Shown here: positions 1-9,031 of the stretch, one piece after another | How positions within the stretch are numbered: position 1 is the first letter of the stretch | How the letters are laid out: the number at the start of each line of letters is the position of its first letter | Assembly (NCBI GenBank): GCA_965221655.1 | Contig: OZ244906.1 | Location: 2,870,325 to 2,934,324 of the forward strand | Direction of reading: 5' to 3' | Length of the DNA: 64,000 nucleotides | From: Bin107 sp965221655 | GTDB taxonomy: Bacteria; UBA8248 | Position numbers and translations under genes: made by a program | The notes under the pieces: generated by a model | What the model saw: only the letters and a program-made list of their open reading frames with translations | Databases searched by the model: none | Told to the model about the DNA's origin: nothing

Positions 1-1
1 G

Positions 2-631
2 GCGCTGAGCCAGGCGGTTATATTGCTGCTCGCCGCGGTGGAGCTCGGTCTGTACGCCGGACGCTTGCGCGAAGCGGAGGTCGTCGCCCTGCGCGAGGAG
101 GTCTCTTCGCTTTCCGACCTGGTGTTGGGGACGCTCAATGAACGCTCCGGCTTTTTCCATATGGCGGCGCAGGCGCACCAGCACATGAAGAACTGGCTCT
201 ATCTGGGTCGCGGCGTCTACTACCCCGCCGCCCTCGAGTGCGCCCTCAAGATGAAGGAAGTAACCTATCTCCACGCCGAGGGTATGAGTGCGGGTTTTCT
301 CAAACACGGCACCATCTCGCTGATAGACGAAAACATGTACACCATCGTGCTGATGCCCACGCCCGAGGAGGCCGAACTGCACGCGCTCACGCGCAGCAAC
401 GCGGAGGAAGTGCGCGCGCGGGGGGGCTTCGTGCTGGGTTATCGTTTCGAGGGGGATGAGATGGTGGAGGGGCTGTTCAGCGAGGAGATCGTGCTGCCCC
501 GCGTCTCCCCGCTTCTGGCTCCCTTCCTGCATTTGGTGGCAGGGCAGTTGCTGGCCTATTTTCTCGCGGTCGCGCTCAAGCGCGACGTGGACAGGCCGCG
601 CGCATTGGCGAAGTCCGTGACCGTCGCCTGA
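2..631 (+). CDS. glmS: GlmS, C-terminal part (glutamine--fructose-6-phosphate aminotransferase)
   Basis: This is the isomerase half of glucosamine-6-phosphate synthase, which makes GlcN-6-P from fructose-6-P and glutamine at the start of UDP-GlcNAc synthesis. The reading frame is open from the window edge, so the glutaminase domain lies outside. Visible are a second SIS-domain segment with YLGRGVYYPAALECALKMKE, a KHGTISLID stretch, and the family's C-terminal tail DVDRPRALAKSVTVA, which carries the sugar-site lysine region. The frame ends in TGA, used here as a normal stop. The next gene, glmM-like, starts 15 bases later, so the two very probably share a transcript. Confidence 0.95.
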   Translation, partial: ALSQAVILLLAAVELGLYAGRLREAEVVALREEVSSLSDLVLGTLNERSGFFHMAAQAHQHMKNWLYLGRGVYYPAALECALKMKEVTYLHAEGMSAGFLKHGTISLIDENMYTIVLMPTPEEAELHALTRSNAEEVRARGGFVLGYRFEGDEMVEGLFSEEIVLPRVSPLLAPFLHLVAGQLLAYFLAVALKRDVDRPRALAKSVTVA

Positions 632-646
632 GCGTTTCTCTCCTCC

Positions 647-2572
647 ATGTCCAACACTCGGTTTCAGGGAACGGACGGGGTTCGCGGTCTCGTGGTCGCG
701 GAAGATCACCCGCGTGCCATGGGCGTCGAGGCGCGCGCCGCGTTCGTCGAAAGCGGCGTCCTGACGCCCCGCTTCGTCGAGCATTACGTATTCGAGGCTG
801 GCCGCTGGCTGTTGGAGAGGGCCTCCGAGCAGCTCGTCTCGCCCGCCGCCGTGGCGCTGGCCTGGGACCCGCGCGACGAATCGGGCGAACTCTGCGCCGC
901 GTGCGCGCGGGGTCTTTCGCGTGCGGGCGCGCACGTGCTCTCCCTGGGTGTGATACCCACGCCCGTGGCGGCAACTTACCTGGCGGGCGCGGGGGCCGCA
1001 GGCGCGGTGGTGCTCACCGCCTCGCACAATTCCGCGGAACAAAACGGTGTAAAAATCCTCCTGTCGGCCGACTCGGCCAAGCCCTTGCCGGCAGAAGACG
1101 AGGCGCTCAGCGCTCGTATTTGGGCCGGCGAATGGTCTCTCGTGGAGCAAACACCCGAGAGTGGGCGTGTCGTGGACGTGGCTGCCGAGGCGCGTGCGTT
1201 TTATCTTGATTATCTCGGGCGGCTTCCCAACTGCTGGCTGCGCGCGGGCGACCTGGAGGGTTGGGAGGTGGTGGTCGACCCGGCGGCGGGCGCTTGGAGC
1301 GGGCTGGCCGTCGACGCGCTGAAGGAATTGCGTCCCGCAAGTGTGCGGGAGGTGAATGCCCTGGGCCGAGGCCGGGTGAACGAGGGCGGAGGCGTGGTCG
1401 CCCTGGAGGGCAGACGTGTCGTGGAAGGCGCGGAGAAAGATTTGATACGCACGCACGCGGGTGTGCGCGCGTTGTTCGAGGCGGGCCGGACGCGGCGCGA
1501 CGACCTGCGGCGCGGCGAGGGAGTGGCCGCGGCCTGCGTTCTGGATGCAGACGGCGACAGGGGCTACGCCCTGGTCTACGACCCGTTTGAAGACGTGATT
1601 CGCGTGCTTGACGGAGACGACGCACTCGTCTTGCAGGCGCGTTTTTTGCGGGCCGAGAACGAGCTGCCAGATGGGGGAGTGGTTGCCCTCACGATAGAGA
1701 GCGACGCGGGCGCGGCGGCGGCCCTGTCCGAACTGGGGCTTCGCGTCGTCTTCACCCCGGTGGGGGACAAATGGATTTTGCGCGAGGCGCGCAGGTGGGG
1801 GGAGCGCTTTGTTCTGGGCGGTGAGGAATCCGGCCACACCATGGTGCCCGGACTGCTCGCCGACGCGGAGGGGGCGGTGCGTCGGGTCGCGGCGGGAGAC
1901 GGGCTGAAGACCTTTCTCAATACTTGTGCCGCGGTGCGGAATCTCTTCCGGGAGGCTGCGCCGCAGGAGGCCTACGCTGCGCTCGCTGCGCCGTTTCCCC
2001 GGGGGTGTAAGAAATCCTATTATGCCTACCATGTGGAGCGGAGCTGCCTGGAGCCGGGAGCCGATGCATGGAAGGCTATCGGGAAAACACTCTCTTCACG
2101 CGTGGAGGAAGTGTTCTCGGGTGCCGCCGTCTCGCGTTTCGCACCATTCGATGACGACCCGGGCGTCATGTACCTCGCTCTGGAGGATGCGGCGGGTGGG
2201 CCGCTGGGTGCGGTCTACGTACGCAACTCGGGCACAGAGAACAGAACGGGTGTGGTGCTGAGAGGTCCTGCCGAATGGGAGGAACGTCTTGCCGAAGTGG
2301 GAGAAGACGTGTTACGCGAGATACTTGCGCACATGAAGAATGTCGCCTCCCCCGGCGCACAGGCGGAAGCATATTTACTCGAAGCTTTGCGAGAGGGTGA
2401 GATGGATTTTGCCTCCGCCGACGCGCATCTCGCGGCCCGGCCCGGCTTCGGCACATCCCTGCGGCCCGGGAACGTCCGCAGGGAGATGGTCCGCGGCGGA
2501 CTCGCACGTGCCGAGGAGGGAGTATTGCGCATCACGCCGCTCGGTGCCTGGTATCTGGAGTTGAGTACATGA
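647..2572 (+). CDS. glmM: Phosphohexomutase, GlmM-like with long C-terminal extension
   Basis: Alpha-D-phosphohexomutase, most likely phosphoglucosamine mutase (GlcN-6-P to GlcN-1-P) given its place between glmS and an acetyltransferase. Family marks are all present: catalytic serine in TASHNSAEQNG (Ser126), metal loop DADGDRG (about 300-306), sugar loop GGEESGHT (391-398) and phosphate loop RNSGTENRTG (526-535). At 641 residues it is far longer than the usual ~450. There is extra sequence between domains and a tail of about 75 residues after the phosphate-binding domain that looks helical or winged-helix-like and is unassigned. A phosphomannomutase/phosphoglucomutase role is possible. Its end overlaps the next start by ATGA. 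Confidence 0.85.
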   Translation: MSNTRFQGTDGVRGLVVAEDHPRAMGVEARAAFVESGVLTPRFVEHYVFEAGRWLLERASEQLVSPAAVALAWDPRDESGELCAACARGLSRAGAHVLSLGVIPTPVAATYLAGAGAAGAVVLTASHNSAEQNGVKILLSADSAKPLPAEDEALSARIWAGEWSLVEQTPESGRVVDVAAEARAFYLDYLGRLPNCWLRAGDLEGWEVVVDPAAGAWSGLAVDALKELRPASVREVNALGRGRVNEGGGVVALEGRRVVEGAEKDLIRTHAGVRALFEAGRTRRDDLRRGEGVAAACVLDADGDRGYALVYDPFEDVIRVLDGDDALVLQARFLRAENELPDGGVVALTIESDAGAAAALSELGLRVVFTPVGDKWILREARRWGERFVLGGEESGHTMVPGLLADAEGAVRRVAAGDGLKTFLNTCAAVRNLFREAAPQEAYAALAAPFPRGCKKSYYAYHVERSCLEPGADAWKAIGKTLSSRVEEVFSGAAVSRFAPFDDDPGVMYLALEDAAGGPLGAVYVRNSGTENRTGVVLRGPAEWEERLAEVGEDVLREILAHMKNVASPGAQAEAYLLEALREGEMDFASADAHLAARPGFGTSLRPGNVRREMVRGGLARAEEGVLRITPLGAWYLELST

Positions 2573-3342
2573 GCGCGACGGTGCCCGAAGCCTATTTCGC
2601 AAGGCTCCGGGAATTTCCTCACCCGACGCTGTTCGAGGTGCCTCACGCCTGGGAGGCGGTCGGCCTGTTGGAGGGTTTCGTCCAAAACCTGGTGAATGCG
2701 GCGGACGTTCCTCCTCCTCCCGGCGATGCACTGCGCGTGGAGGAGGGGTTGGTGGTAAGCGAGGGGCTGTTCGTCTGCCGGGAGCGGTGCGCGGTTCCCT
2801 CCGTCGGCCTGCTGGTGGAAGAAGGTGCGCGCGTGGAGCCGGGCGTCGTCATCAAAGGGCCTTCGGTGCTTTGCGCGGGGGCACAGGTGCGGCACGGAGC
2901 GTATCTGCGGGGCGGGTGTCTCATCGGGCCGAACGCCGTGGTGGGCCACGCGACGGAGGTCAAGAATAGCGTGTTTCTCAACGGCGCGCAGGCGGGCCAC
3001 TTCGCCTACGTGGGAGACAGCGTTCTCGGTGCGGAGGCGAACCTGGGGGCGGGGGTGAAACTGGCGAACCTCGCCTTCCGGACGGAGGAGGAAAAAAGAG
3101 CGCACAGTGCGAAGAGCGTCGTTCTGCGTATCGAGGGGGCGCAATACGACACGGGACTCTCCAAGCTCGGCGCTCTCGTCGGCGACGACGCGGAAATCGG
3201 CTGCAACGCAGTTACCTCGCCGGGCGTGTTGCTGGGTCCCGGCTGCTGGGTCGCGCCCAACGCCACGGTCTCCAAAGGAGCCTATCCCGCTCGAACGCTC
3301 ATCCGCGCTCCGAAGTCCGCCGTCAGCCCGCGTAGATTTTAG
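2569..3342 (+). CDS. Left-handed beta-helix acetyltransferase (GlmU C-terminal-like)
   Basis: A 257-residue protein whose residues from about 85 onward are hexapeptide repeats of a left-handed beta helix. The stretch AGHFAYVGDSVLGAEANLGAG matches the acetyltransferase half of GlmU, including the positions of its catalytic histidine (His144 here) and following tyrosine (Tyr147). The uridylyltransferase domain of GlmU is absent. The first ~80 residues are of another, unrecognised kind. Starting on the ATGA of the preceding mutase gene, it probably acetylates GlcN-1-P, leaving the UTP step to a separate enzyme elsewhere. A nucleotide-sugar acetyltransferase for surface polysaccharide is the main alternative. 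Confidence 0.8.
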   Translation: MSATVPEAYFARLREFPHPTLFEVPHAWEAVGLLEGFVQNLVNAADVPPPPGDALRVEEGLVVSEGLFVCRERCAVPSVGLLVEEGARVEPGVVIKGPSVLCAGAQVRHGAYLRGGCLIGPNAVVGHATEVKNSVFLNGAQAGHFAYVGDSVLGAEANLGAGVKLANLAFRTEEEKRAHSAKSVVLRIEGAQYDTGLSKLGALVGDDAEIGCNAVTSPGVLLGPGCWVAPNATVSKGAYPARTLIRAPKSAVSPRRF

Positions 3343-3351
3343 CCCCGCAAC

Positions 3352-5634
3352 ATGTCCGTCGACTATCTGAAAGACCTGAATCTCCAGCAAAAAGAAGCCG
3401 TTCTCGCGCCCTCCGGGGCGAATCTCGTTCTGGCGGGAGCGGGCTCCGGCAAGACGCGGGTGATCGTCCACCGCATCCTGCGCCTGCTCGCCGAGGGTTG
3501 CGCCCCGAACCGGATTCTGGCCATCACGTTCACGAACAAGGCGGCGAACGAGATGCGCGAGCGCATCTTCGAGGCCTTGGGGGAGGGCACGCGGGGCATC
3601 TGGGTGGGCACGTTTCACGCTGTGTGCGCGCGCATTCTGCGGGCGGAGGCGAAAGCGGCGAATCTCGCGCCCGATTTCGTTATCTTCGCGCGTGGTGAGT
3701 CCCTCACGCTGCTCAGGCGGTGCATGAAGGCGGCGGCCGTCAGCGAGGAGCGCTACCAGCCCCGGGCGGTGCTGGAGTGTATTGCACGTCTGAAGGCTGG
3801 GGCGGAGGCAACCGATACACCTGCGTTCACCCTGGAGGGAGTTGCGCGAAAACTCGCCCCCGCCTACGAGCGTGCCTTGCGCACAGCGAACGCGGTGGAT
3901 TTCGAGGATTTGCTCACGAGACCCCTGTCCATGTTCCGTGAGCACCCCGATGTGCTCTTGAAGTACCGGACTCGTTTTCGAGAAATACTCGTCGACGAGT
4001 ACCAGGACACCAACCCCGTACAGGATGAATTGGTGGCGCTGCTCTCGGGCGAGGGGGGGAGCGTGTTCGCCGTGGGGGACGACGATCAGGGCATCTACGG
4101 CTGGCGTGGCGCTCGGGTGGAGAACGTTCTGTACTTCGAGCGCAGATTCCCCGGTGCGCGGGTGTTTCGCCTGGAGGAGAACTACCGCTCGACCGGCGGT
4201 ATCCTGGACGTTGCCGCACACATCGTGGGCGGTGCCGAGGCGCGTCACCCCAAACGGCTTTTTACGCGCAATCCATCAGGAGAGGCCGTCTGCTACCTGG
4301 CGGCGCAAAACCCCGAAACGGAGGCTGAGGCCGTCATCGCGCGCCTCATCGAGGCGGGAGCGGGCGGCGCGGTCCCTTGGCGGAAGGTAGCCGTTCTCTA
4401 CCGCATCAACTCGCAGTCGCGCCCCCTTGAGGAGGCGGCACGCAGGAGGGGGATTCCCTACCAGGTGGTAAAGGGCCAGCGTTTTTTCGACCGCTCCGAG
4501 GTGCAGGACCTGGCCGCCTATCTGCGGGCGATCCTCCGCCCTGATGATGGGGAGGCCTTCATGCGCATCGTCAACCAGCCACCCCGGGGATTGGGGCCGG
4601 GGCGCGTCGAGACGATGCAGCGCGCGGATGCGCCCGGGCTGACGCAGGCTGACGCACGAGCCGCCTTGCTTGAAGGCCGCCTGCGGGGCGAGGCGGCGCG
4701 CAGCCTGGAGAAACTGCTTGCTATTCTCGAGTCGCTCGCCGCGCACGAGGCCGGACCCGCGCGCTTGATCGAGGAGGTGCTCGAGCGCACGGGCTATCGT
4801 GCCTGGCTGGGGGAGGGTGCTCGCGCGAGCGCGTCTGCGGAGCGGCGTCGCGCCGCTGCCCGGGCGCTGGAGGGGGTAGGTGCCTTCGTCGAAGCCGCGC
4901 GTTCGTTCGAGGAGCGCTGGGAGGAGGAGCGCACTTCGCCCGATGTGGGTGCGGCCACGGCGGGATTTCTCGAAGAATTGGCCTTAATGGGCGAGGCGGA
5001 CGAATTCTCGGAGGAGATTGGGCGTCTCTCCCTGCTGACGCTCCATGCGGCGAAGGGCCTTGAATTCGAGGCGGTGGGCGTCGTCGGCGTGCAGGAGGGC
5101 TTGATTCCCCACAGCCGTGCGACGTCGATGGACGAAGAGCGCAGGCTGCTCTACGTAGGCGTTACGCGCGCAAAGCGGTTTTTGTGCCTCTCCTGGTCGC
5201 GGGAGCGACGGCCCGATGGGGGGCAAAAAACCTGGAAGCAGCGCCCGAGTCGATTCATGAAGGAGCTCGACCCCACGCTTTTGAGGCGCATGGGCGACCA
5301 CAGTCCGCCGCTGGAGAAAAAGTCGTTCGGCTCCGGCGGTTCGCGCGATTCCGCTTCCGCGCGCTACGCGGACATTCTGGCGGAGTCGCCCTCCCGGCGG
5401 CGCAGCACCTCCGCAGACGTTCCCGCCGCCGCACTCGGCCCTTATGCTCCGGGTGCGCGCGTACTGCACGAGAAGTTCGGGCCAGGGGTCGTCTCCGCCC
5501 ACAGCGGAACCGGCGAGCGCGCTGTGGTGAGCGTGCAATTTGAAAAGGTGGGGATGAAAAAGCTGGTGCTCAAGTACGCGCCGCTCTCTTTGCTGGATGG
5601 CGGCATTGACGCGGGCGAAAGTCCGGCGGTATAA
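3352..5634 (+). CDS. pcrA: PcrA/UvrD-type superfamily 1A DNA helicase
   Basis: ATP-dependent 3'-5' DNA helicase for repair and removal of replication blocks. All SF1A motifs are readable in order: Walker A GAGSGKT (29-35), motif Ia AITFTNKAANEMRER, Walker B DEYQDTN, motif III GDDDQGIYGWRGA, motif IV LEENYRS, motif V TLHAAKGLEFEAV and motif VI LLYVGVTRAKR. The last ~70 residues (VLHEKFGPGVV...) form the Tudor-like C-terminal domain typical of PcrA and UvrD rather than Rep. Length (760) is normal. It starts 9 bases after the acetyltransferase gene, probably as the last member of that transcript. Confidence 0.95.
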   Translation: MSVDYLKDLNLQQKEAVLAPSGANLVLAGAGSGKTRVIVHRILRLLAEGCAPNRILAITFTNKAANEMRERIFEALGEGTRGIWVGTFHAVCARILRAEAKAANLAPDFVIFARGESLTLLRRCMKAAAVSEERYQPRAVLECIARLKAGAEATDTPAFTLEGVARKLAPAYERALRTANAVDFEDLLTRPLSMFREHPDVLLKYRTRFREILVDEYQDTNPVQDELVALLSGEGGSVFAVGDDDQGIYGWRGARVENVLYFERRFPGARVFRLEENYRSTGGILDVAAHIVGGAEARHPKRLFTRNPSGEAVCYLAAQNPETEAEAVIARLIEAGAGGAVPWRKVAVLYRINSQSRPLEEAARRRGIPYQVVKGQRFFDRSEVQDLAAYLRAILRPDDGEAFMRIVNQPPRGLGPGRVETMQRADAPGLTQADARAALLEGRLRGEAARSLEKLLAILESLAAHEAGPARLIEEVLERTGYRAWLGEGARASASAERRRAAARALEGVGAFVEAARSFEERWEEERTSPDVGAATAGFLEELALMGEADEFSEEIGRLSLLTLHAAKGLEFEAVGVVGVQEGLIPHSRATSMDEERRLLYVGVTRAKRFLCLSWSRERRPDGGQKTWKQRPSRFMKELDPTLLRRMGDHSPPLEKKSFGSGGSRDSASARYADILAESPSRRRSTSADVPAAALGPYAPGARVLHEKFGPGVVSAHSGTGERAVVSVQFEKVGMKKLVLKYAPLSLLDGGIDAGESPAV

Positions 5635-5653
5635 GAGCGCGAGGGAGGGAGCG

Positions 5654-5938
5654 ATGTCCATTTCACGCGAAGACGTGGTGCACGTGTCCAAACTCGCGCG
5701 CCTCGAATTGCGCGAAGACGAAATCGAAAAATTCACCGCGCAGCTCGGCACCATTCTCGAACATATATCCAAACTGAACGAGGTCGACACCGAGGGCGTG
5801 GAACCCACCTCGCATGTTCTCGATATCGTGAACGTGTTCCGGGAAGACGAAGTAACCGAATCCCCCATCGAGGGTATGGAGAAGATGGCGCCTGATTTCC
5901 AAAAGGGCCATTTTCGCGTCCCCCGGGTTATCGACTAG
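5654..5938 (+). CDS. gatC: GatC, Asp/Glu-tRNA(Asn/Gln) amidotransferase subunit C
   Basis: Small 94-residue subunit that wraps GatA in the complex converting mischarged Glu-tRNA(Gln) or Asp-tRNA(Asn) to the amide form. The sequence follows the family throughout: VVHVSKLARLELREDEIEKF near the N-terminus, a central LNEVDTEGVEPTSHV and a C-terminal GHFRVPRVID. The ATG at 5654 is preferred over an upstream in-frame start because GAGGGAGGG lies just before it. gatA is normally the next gene, but here a UbiD decarboxylase follows after 18 bases, so gatA and gatB must lie elsewhere. Confidence 0.93.
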   Translation: MSISREDVVHVSKLARLELREDEIEKFTAQLGTILEHISKLNEVDTEGVEPTSHVLDIVNVFREDEVTESPIEGMEKMAPDFQKGHFRVPRVID

Positions 5939-5956
5939 CCCTTCTGCGGGTATCCC

Positions 5957-7420
5957 ATGGCCTACGCTTCCCTGAGAGAATTCGTCGAGCGGCTCGAGGG
6001 CGCAGGTGAGTTGCACCGCGTTGCCGCGCCCGTGGACGTGGAACTCGAGATCACCGAAATCGCCGACAGGCTGGTGAAGAGCGGTGGCCCCGCCCTGTTG
6101 TTCGAAAATCCCGTGGGGGCGAACGGCGAGTCGTTCGACGTTCCGGTCCTGATCAACGCTTATGCCTCCGAAACGCGGATGAAGATGGCCTTGGGCGTCG
6201 AGAGCCTCGACGCAGTGGCGGACGAGATAGCCGAGATTCTGGAGATCAAACCACCCGAAGGCATCATCGAGAAGGTGAAGATGCTGCCTCGACTCGCACG
6301 GCTCGCCTCCTTCTCGCCCAAGACGGTGGGCACGGCTCCCTGCCAGGAAATCGTGGAAACCGAAAACCCAGACCTCTTCTCGATTCCCGCCATCAAGTGT
6401 TGGCCCGAGGACGCGGGACGCTACATCACCTTCGGGCACATATATTCGCGAAACCCCAAGACGGGGAGAAGAAACGTCGGCCTCTACCGGGTGCAGATTT
6501 TCGACGAGCGCACCGCGGGCATGCACATGCACCTCCACCACGACGGGGCGCAGAACTTTCAGCAAAGCACGCAGATGGGCGCGCGCATGGAGATGGCCAT
6601 AGCACTGGGTGGCGACCCTGTATACGTATACGCGGCGAGCGCGCCCCTGCCCCCCGCCATCGACGAGCTGAACCTGGCGGGTTTTCTGCGTCGTAAGAGT
6701 GCCGAACTGGTCAAGTGCAAGACGGTGGACGTGGAGGTTCCCGCAGACGCCGACGTCGTGGTGGAGGGCTATCTGAACCCCGGCGAATTGCGCGAGGAGG
6801 GTCCCTTCGGCGATCACACGGGCTGGTATTCGCTGGCGGACGATTACCCCGTCTTCCACGTAACGGCCATCACGCGGAGGCGTCAGGCGATCTACCCCAC
6901 TACCATCGTGGGCAGACCGCCGATGGAGGATTACTGGCTCGGCGGGGCCACGGGCCGCATTTTTCTGCCCCTCATGAAAATGCAACTGCCCGAAATCGTG
7001 GACGTGCACATGCCCGCCGAGGGCGTGTTCCACAACATGGTCATCGTCTCGATACGAAAATCCTATCCCTACCACGCGCGCAAGGTGATGTACGCCCTCT
7101 GGGGAATGGGGCAGATGGCGCTGGCGAAGGTTATCGTCATTGTGGACGAGGACGTGAACGTGCACGACGTGAGCGAGGTTTCCTGGAAGGTGCTGGGCAG
7201 CATCGACCCCAGGCGCGACATGGTGTTCGTCGACGGCCCCGTCGATGCCCTCGAGCACGCGGCCCCGCGCCTCCACGTGGGTAGCAAGGTGGGCGTGGAC
7301 GGCACTCGGAAGTGGGCGTCGGAGGGCTTCGAGCGCGAATGGCCGCCCGAGATCGTAATGAGCGACGAAATCAGGGAGCGCGTGACGAAGCGCTGGGAGG
7401 AGTACGGCCTTGGCGGCTGA
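5957..7420 (+). CDS. ubiD: UbiD-family prenylated-FMN decarboxylase
   Basis: A 487-residue reversible aryl or alkenyl carboxy-lyase that needs prenylated FMN made by a UbiX partner. The active-site block GELREEGPFGDHTGWYS at about 276-292 holds the acidic residues of the UbiD catalytic set, and RNVGLYRVQ near 172-180 is the flavin and metal-site segment. It forms a tight group with the next two genes, a UbiA prenyltransferase and a MenG/UbiE methyltransferase, so the likely job is decarboxylating a polyprenylated quinone precursor: MqnL-type in the futalosine menaquinone route, or UbiD in the ubiquinone route. No ubiX is visible in the window. Confidence 0.9.
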   Translation: MAYASLREFVERLEGAGELHRVAAPVDVELEITEIADRLVKSGGPALLFENPVGANGESFDVPVLINAYASETRMKMALGVESLDAVADEIAEILEIKPPEGIIEKVKMLPRLARLASFSPKTVGTAPCQEIVETENPDLFSIPAIKCWPEDAGRYITFGHIYSRNPKTGRRNVGLYRVQIFDERTAGMHMHLHHDGAQNFQQSTQMGARMEMAIALGGDPVYVYAASAPLPPAIDELNLAGFLRRKSAELVKCKTVDVEVPADADVVVEGYLNPGELREEGPFGDHTGWYSLADDYPVFHVTAITRRRQAIYPTTIVGRPPMEDYWLGGATGRIFLPLMKMQLPEIVDVHMPAEGVFHNMVIVSIRKSYPYHARKVMYALWGMGQMALAKVIVIVDEDVNVHDVSEVSWKVLGSIDPRRDMVFVDGPVDALEHAAPRLHVGSKVGVDGTRKWASEGFEREWPPEIVMSDEIRERVTKRWEEYGLGG

Positions 7421-8288
7421 GGCGTCGGCGTCTGCTTGTCTTCGACAGTTTCTGCGGATGGTGAAATTCGAGCACACCCTCTTCGGTCTTCCCTTCGTGT
7501 TCATGGGTGGGGTGATGGCCGCAGGAGGGCTTCCCTCGAGGTGGACCCTGTTCTGGATGGTGGCGGCGGCGGTGGGCGCACGCAATTTCGCCATGTCGCT
7601 CAACCGCTTTGCCGACAGGAACATCGACCCCAAAAACCCCAGGACGAAGGATCGCGAAGAGTTTCAGGAACTGCTGCGTTCGAAATCCATCTTCGCGATG
7701 TTGGCGGGCTTTTTGGCTCTGTTCCTGTTCTCCGCCCGAATGCTGAACCCCCTGGCTTTCGCGCTCTCCTTCGTGGTGGCGGGGGTCATCGTCTTCTACT
7801 CTTATTCGAAGCGCTTCACTTCCTGGACGCACCTTTTTCTGGGAGTGGTTTTGGGCTCTGCCCCGGCGGGGGCGTGGGTGGCCGTGCGCGGGGAACTGAG
7901 CCTCGTGGCCGTCTTGCTCTTCTTGGGCGTCACCTTGTGGGTGAGTGGCTTCGACCTCATTTACGCTTGTCTGGACGTGGATTTCGACGAGGAAGAAAAC
8001 CTCTATTCCCTCGCGCGACTCCTGGGCGTACGGGGCGCGCTCCTCCTCTCTTGCGTTGCCCACGTGGGGGCGATGGTCTGCTTTTTCGGGGCGGGGCGCG
8101 CGTTTGGCCTGGGTGCGATCTACTGGGCCGGCCTTGCGGCGACGGGGTGTCTGCTCTTCTGGGAGCACTGGATCGTGCGCCCGAATGACCTGAGCCGTGT
8201 GAACGTCTCGTTCTTCAACCTGAACGCCTGGGTGTCCGTCGTCATCTCCTCGGCTGCCATCGCCGACGTTTTCCTCCGCGCGGGTTGA
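7410..8288 (+). CDS. UbiA-family polyprenyltransferase (UbiA/MqnP-like)
   Basis: An integral-membrane prenyltransferase of about 292 residues with several hydrophobic helices. The first Asp-rich motif NRFADRNID followed by PKNPRTKDRE and the second, DLIYACLDVDFDEEENLYS, are those of the UbiA/MqnP group that attaches a polyprenyl chain to an aromatic acid. The chosen TTG start overlaps the ubiD stop by 11 bases. An ATG at 7458 (MVKFEHTLFGLPF) is an alternative that would shorten the protein by 16 residues. The neighbours supply decarboxylation and C-methylation, so all three act on one quinone pathway. Confidence 0.9.
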   Translation: MAAEASASACLRQFLRMVKFEHTLFGLPFVFMGGVMAAGGLPSRWTLFWMVAAAVGARNFAMSLNRFADRNIDPKNPRTKDREEFQELLRSKSIFAMLAGFLALFLFSARMLNPLAFALSFVVAGVIVFYSYSKRFTSWTHLFLGVVLGSAPAGAWVAVRGELSLVAVLLFLGVTLWVSGFDLIYACLDVDFDEEENLYSLARLLGVRGALLLSCVAHVGAMVCFFGAGRAFGLGAIYWAGLAATGCLLFWEHWIVRPNDLSRVNVSFFNLNAWVSVVISSAAIADVFLRAG

Positions 8289-8294
8289 GCGTTC

Positions 8295-9002
8295 GTGCCG
8301 ACCCGAATCGAGGGCGGCGCGGTCCGGGAGATGTTCTCGGACATCGCACCCACCTACGACCTGCTGAACCGCCTGCTCAGTTTTGGCGTGGACCGCCTTT
8401 GGCGGAAGCGGGCGGTGGCGAACCTGCTGCGCGATCTGTCCCCCGGGGTGCACCTCCTCGACCTGGCGACGGGCACGGCGGACGTGGCCTTGGAGATGCG
8501 CCGCGCCGCCGGGCGGGAGGCGCGCGTGGTGGGTGCGGATTTTGCCTTTCCCATGCTCGTGCGCGGAAAGCAGAAGGCGGCGAAAAAAAGCGCGCCACTC
8601 TCGCTGGTGCAGGCAGACGCCTTGCGCCTGCCCTTCGCTGCCGGGGCGTTCGACGGCGTGCTCATCGCCTTCGGCCTGCGCAACCTGGAGGATCGTCAGA
8701 GGGGTCTGGACGAGATGGGGCGGGTGATACGCCCGGGCGGCAGGCTCGTTGTTCTCGAATTCGGGCATCCCGCGGGTTTGTTCGGGCTTTTGTTCACCCT
8801 CTACTTCAAGGGGCTTCTGCCGCTCGTGGGGAGGCTCGTCTCCGCCCATCCAAGCGCGTATAATTACCTTCCCCGCACCGTATACGAATTTCCGCGCGCG
8901 GAAGAACTTGCGCGGATGATGGAGGAAGCGGGCTTCCGCGAGGTGTGCCATCGTCCGATGACGGGGGGCATCGCCACACTCCACGTCGGTGTGCGCGTAT
9001 AG
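8295..9002 (+). CDS. ubiE: Demethylmenaquinone/ubiquinone C-methyltransferase (MenG/UbiE)
   Basis: SAM-dependent methyltransferase of 235 residues that methylates the quinone ring late in menaquinone or ubiquinone synthesis. The N-terminal FSDIAPTYDLLNRLLSFGVDRLWRK is the UbiE/MenG signature, LLDLATGTADVALEM is SAM motif I, and NLEDRQRGLDEMGRVIRPGGRLVVLEF is the post-motif region. The start is GTG, six bases after the prenyltransferase stop, with no strong ribosome site, which suggests translational coupling. Which quinone it serves cannot be told from the enzyme alone. The UbiA member next door resembles the MqnP type, which favours menaquinone. Confidence 0.92.
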   Translation: MPTRIEGGAVREMFSDIAPTYDLLNRLLSFGVDRLWRKRAVANLLRDLSPGVHLLDLATGTADVALEMRRAAGREARVVGADFAFPMLVRGKQKAAKKSAPLSLVQADALRLPFAAGAFDGVLIAFGLRNLEDRQRGLDEMGRVIRPGGRLVVLEFGHPAGLFGLLFTLYFKGLLPLVGRLVSAHPSAYNYLPRTVYEFPRAEELARMMEEAGFREVCHRPMTGGIATLHVGVRV

Positions 9003-9031
9003 CCCCCAGGCTTCCCCATGGAGGGACACGC

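Noticed and set aside
2215..4248. Long minus-strand open frame opposite glmM and pcrA
   Set aside because: It is the antisense shadow of GC-rich coding sequence, with His/Arg-rich product and no family features. The same holds for long opposite frames at 5663-7633, 12458-14479 and 54199-56316.
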